A DNA stretch of 34,042 nucleotides from Acidimicrobiaceae bacterium (lineage in GTDB: Bacteria > Actinomycetota > Acidimicrobiia > Acidimicrobiales > RAAP-2), in NCBI GenBank assembly GCA_003133545.1, contig PKYA01000067.1, forward strand, positions 17,956 through 51,997, in the 5' to 3' direction. Position numbers and translations under genes: made by a program. The notes under the pieces are model-generated. The model saw nothing but the letters and a program-made list of their open reading frames with translations. It had not been told where the DNA came from and made no database searches. Numbering within the stretch: position 1 is the first letter of the stretch; every line of letters starts with the position of its first letter. This document shows positions 32,501-34,042 of the stretch, one piece after another.

Positions 32501-33069
32501 GACCTCACCACCATCCGTCGCCTCAGCTTCGGTGTCGTCGATTGCACGGGTGCCTTGGCGGCTCGTGTCACCTGCTTGTCGGCGAAGCCGAGCCAGCGCA
32601 CGATCGCCCCGAGCCGAGTCAGCTCAGCGTCGACCACCAGGGCGAAGGGCAGATCCATTTCGGCGTCGTCGGCCTTGAAGCGCGTCCACTGCTGCATGAG
32701 CTCGACAACCTGGCGACGATGTGCCTGGATCACCTCGTGGACGTCAACACCGGGGACTCTGAGCGCGACGAGTATTTTGGTGACCAGCTCATCGCGCGGT
32801 GGGGCAGCGGTAGCCGGGGGAGTGTGCAGCCATTCGGCAAGATCAGTCGCACCCTGTGCGGTAATCCGGTAACCCTTTTGTCGCTCGTCCTCATCATCAT
32901 CTTCGGACTCGATCAGACCATCTCGCTCGAGACGCTGAAGGGTCGTGTAGACCTGGCCGACGTTCAGAGGCCACACGTCGCCCGTCGCGGCTTCGAACTC
33001 CTCTCGGAGTTGCATTCCGTATTTGGACCCCTCGCTCAACAGCGCGAGCAGGGCGTAGCGGACGCTCAT
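32497..33069 (-). CDS. PadR family transcriptional regulator
   Basis: This 190-residue protein starts with a PadR winged helix (SVRYALLALLSEGSKYGMQL, VGQVYTTLQRLERDGLIESE, KGYRITAQGATDLAEWL), followed by a ~100-residue C-terminal dimerisation domain (Vir_C-like helices, VDVHEVIQAHRRQVVELMQQW). PadR proteins are usually ligand-released repressors of neighbouring transport or detoxification genes. This one heads a PadR-ATPase-permease operon with four-base coupling. A dyad just upstream of its start may be its own operator. The ligand is unknown. Confidence 0.9.
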   Translation of the reverse strand: MSVRYALLALLSEGSKYGMQLREEFEAATGDVWPLNVGQVYTTLQRLERDGLIESEDDDEDERQKGYRITAQGATDLAEWLHTPPATAAPPRDELVTKILVALRVPGVDVHEVIQAHRRQVVELMQQWTRFKADDAEMDLPFALVVDAELTRLGAIVRWLGFADKQVTRAAKAPVQSTTPKLRRRMVVRS

Positions 33070-33091
33070 GACGGGTACGAACTTATCTGGG

Positions 33092-33115
33092 ACATACTCA
33101 GTATACTAACGATAT
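33092..33115 (-). promoter_or_regulatory. Candidate PadR operator overlapping the -10 box
   Basis: The perfect palindrome AGTATACT (33100-33107) sits in an imperfect 24-base dyad with AT arms on both sides, 23 bases or more upstream of the PadR ATG. Read on the minus strand it contains TATACT, a good -10 hexamer. A repressor bound here would block the operon promoter. PadR operators are commonly such AT-rich dyads in their own promoter. Confidence 0.5.
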
Positions 33116-33285
33116 GGAGGCTTGTGCCAAGGGCGTTCGATCAATGGCGCACGGGGACCTTCGGGACAAGAACCGAAAAACGGAGCCTCAAGTCCTCCCG
33201 CGGCCAGCTTGGGCGGTCAGTTTCCCCAACCCGTCCTGACCAGGGACTATGTGGCGCAAATGGGTGCTGCGGCACCCCGCGGCTG
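33116..33285. other. Short gene-free gap upstream of the PadR operon
   Basis: Between the PadR promoter and the OmdA-type reading frame I see no supported gene. The plus-strand open frame crossing it (from 33122) runs antisense over the OmdA frame and has no family motif. Confidence 0.4.
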
Positions 33286-33561
33286 CTATCTGCCGGTGCG
33301 CTCGCGGTGCGTGCACCCTGGCCAACAGCAGGGCCGCCGTTGGCCTTCCGCGAGCTCTTCCTCGGTCCGGCGAATGCGGCGTCCTCTGGTCGTCTCCTGC
33401 TTGGCATCCTCGACCCAGCAGATGAACTCGTTGCGGGCGAGAGGTGTGATGTCCTTCCAGGCATCGAGTGCCGTGGGGTTAGCGATCAGCGCCTTGCGCA
33501 GGTCTCCAGGAAGCTTGTGCACCGCTCCACCGGGCACTCGCGAGGTGCTCACAGCAGGCAA
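33286..33561 (-). CDS. YdeI/OmdA-domain small protein or N-terminally truncated remnant
   Basis: The frame encodes up to 91 residues. LPGDLRKALIANPTALDAWKDITPLARNEFICWVEDAKQETTRGRRIRRTEEELAEGQ is divided here only by description: Pro-x-Asp-Leu at about 18-20, the W-x-x-x-T-P-L-A-R-x-E segment in the middle, and the A-K-x-x-x-T-R-x-x-R-I end. These are the marks of the OmdA domain (YdeI/OmpD-associated family). Full-length relatives usually carry another domain before it. Here only ~15 residues precede it, the first start is a TTG without a ribosome-binding site, and the next are GTGs. It may be a small intact gene or the surviving end of a broken one. Confidence 0.5.
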   Translation of the reverse strand: MPAVSTSRVPGGAVHKLPGDLRKALIANPTALDAWKDITPLARNEFICWVEDAKQETTRGRRIRRTEEELAEGQRRPCCWPGCTHRERTGR

Positions 33562-33872
33562 CGGTAGTGGGTGAGGGCGAGCCCTATGACCAGCGAAGCC
33601 TGGGTCTTGGCGAGATCGATCGACCCAGCGATCCGGGGCGCTCCATCCGCGGAATCAAAGGAGATCTTCGTGGGCGGCCCGACGGTCTGCCAGACGCGCC
33701 CGCTCAGCCGTATCACAAAGGGTTTGTCCGTCCGCACCGAATCAAGGGAAAGAGGTAGAGCTACGTCCCGTCATTCTCAATGTAGCGCGCATCGGGCGCT
33801 TGCGGCAAGGCCCTGGTCGGTGTGCAGAATCTCCGGTCCGAGCCAGAATCGACGGAGAGGAAGGGGTGGCGT
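33562..33872. other. Region without a supported gene before the FAD monooxygenase
   Basis: About 310 bases hold only weak open frames. A minus-strand frame (GTG at 33737 to 33549, 62 codons) has no family motif and overlaps the OmdA frame by 13 bases. It could be a remnant of the missing N-terminal part, but I cannot show that. GGAGAGGAAGGGG at 33854-33866 is the ribosome-binding site of the next gene. Confidence 0.4.
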
Positions 33873-34042
33873 ATGGCCAAGCATGCGGTGGTGATCGCCG
33901 GAGGCGGTCCGACGGGGATGATGCTGGCGGCTGAGTTGGCGTTGGCGAAAGTCGACGTCACGATCGTCGAGCGGCGTGCTGATCACGTGCTCGTCGGCTC
34001 ACGGGCCGGCGGTTTTCACTCGCGCACGATCGAGGTGCTGGA
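33873..34042 (+). CDS. FAD-dependent aromatic-ring monooxygenase, N-terminal end (partial)
   Basis: The frame is open from the ATG at 33873 to the window edge (56 codons). AVVIAGGGPTGMMLAAELAL is the FAD-binding GxGxxG segment, with Gly-Gly-Gly-Pro-Thr-Gly typical of the PheA/TfdB (class A flavoprotein hydroxylase) family. It is followed by VTIVERRAD and the SRAGGFHSRTIEVL segment, which in this family reads (S)R(A)xxxxxRTLE. It would hydroxylate an aromatic or polyketide ring with NAD(P)H and O2. An AGGAAGGGG ribosome-binding site lies 6 bases before the start. Confidence 0.85.
   Translation, partial: MAKHAVVIAGGGPTGMMLAAELALAKVDVTIVERRADHVLVGSRAGGFHSRTIEVL

Noticed and set aside
33549-33737. 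Small minus-strand frame of 62 codons upstream of the OmdA frame
   Set aside because: It has a GTG start without a ribosome-binding site and no family motif, and it overlaps the OmdA frame. Too weak to call as a gene; it is noted as a possible remnant only.

Overview
The window is GC-rich, densely coding DNA that looks like a chromosome segment of a soil or aquatic actinobacterium. An Acidimicrobiia-like lineage is my best guess. The pointers are a LLM-type (probably F420-dependent) oxidoreductase, a two-subunit 2-oxoacid:ferredoxin oxidoreductase, a LivH-LivM-LivG fusion, many CoA- and flavin-dependent catabolic enzymes, frequent GTG/TTG starts and secreted repeat proteins. I saw no rRNA, tRNA, CRISPR array, insertion sequence or phage gene. 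Both ends cut a gene.

Layout. (A) 1-2498: tail of the alpha subunit and a complete beta subunit of a 2-oxoacid:ferredoxin oxidoreductase, then an acyl-CoA ligase, all coupled on +. (B) 2536-5183: two adjacent secreted paralogues in visibly AT-richer DNA, each with seven Cys-Cys-AVG repeats, probably seven-bladed beta-propellers. (C) 5333-8959: a coupled pair of M24 'creatinase-fold' proteins, one without metal ligands and one intact, then a Baeyer-Villiger-type monooxygenase. (D) 8962-10596 (-): a 3-ketosteroid-dehydrogenase-like flavoprotein, divergent from (E) 10840-16896 (+): a cytochrome P450, a LivH-LivM-LivG fusion, LivF and an amidohydrolase. (F) 23209 down to 16910 (-): a five-gene operon of LLM oxidoreductase, amidohydrolase, double-domain CaiB/BaiF CoA-transferase, Cys-less thiolase-fold protein and DUF35 OB/zinc-ribbon partner. 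(G) 23457-25624 (+): a SnoaL-like protein and a D-aminoacylase-type amidohydrolase, divergent from F. (H) 27351 down to 25676 (-): a secreted, membrane-anchored protein and a membrane zinc-ribbon protein, again in AT-richer DNA. (I) 33069 down to 27757 (-): PadR regulator, ABC ATPase, FtsX-type permease and a sedolisin (S53) peptidase lacking the usual prodomain. (J) 33286-34042: an OmdA-domain fragment or small protein, and the start of an FAD monooxygenase.

How it may work together (inference). Blocks A and C-G read as a catabolic island for a hydrophobic, probably cyclic carboxylic acid, ketone or amide, steroid- or terpenoid-like. The Liv-type importer would bring in the substrate. P450, BVMO, the KstD-like dehydrogenase and the LLM enzyme would oxidise it. 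The ligase and the CaiB protein would attach CoA. The thiolase-fold/DUF35 pair would cleave C-C bonds as in Ltp2-type retro-aldolases. Amidohydrolases and the M24 protein would hydrolyse C-N, C-O or C-C bonds, and the ferredoxin oxidoreductase would take up 2-oxoacids. The substrate cannot be read from the sequence. Blocks H and I are envelope and secretion functions without an obvious link to the catabolic set.
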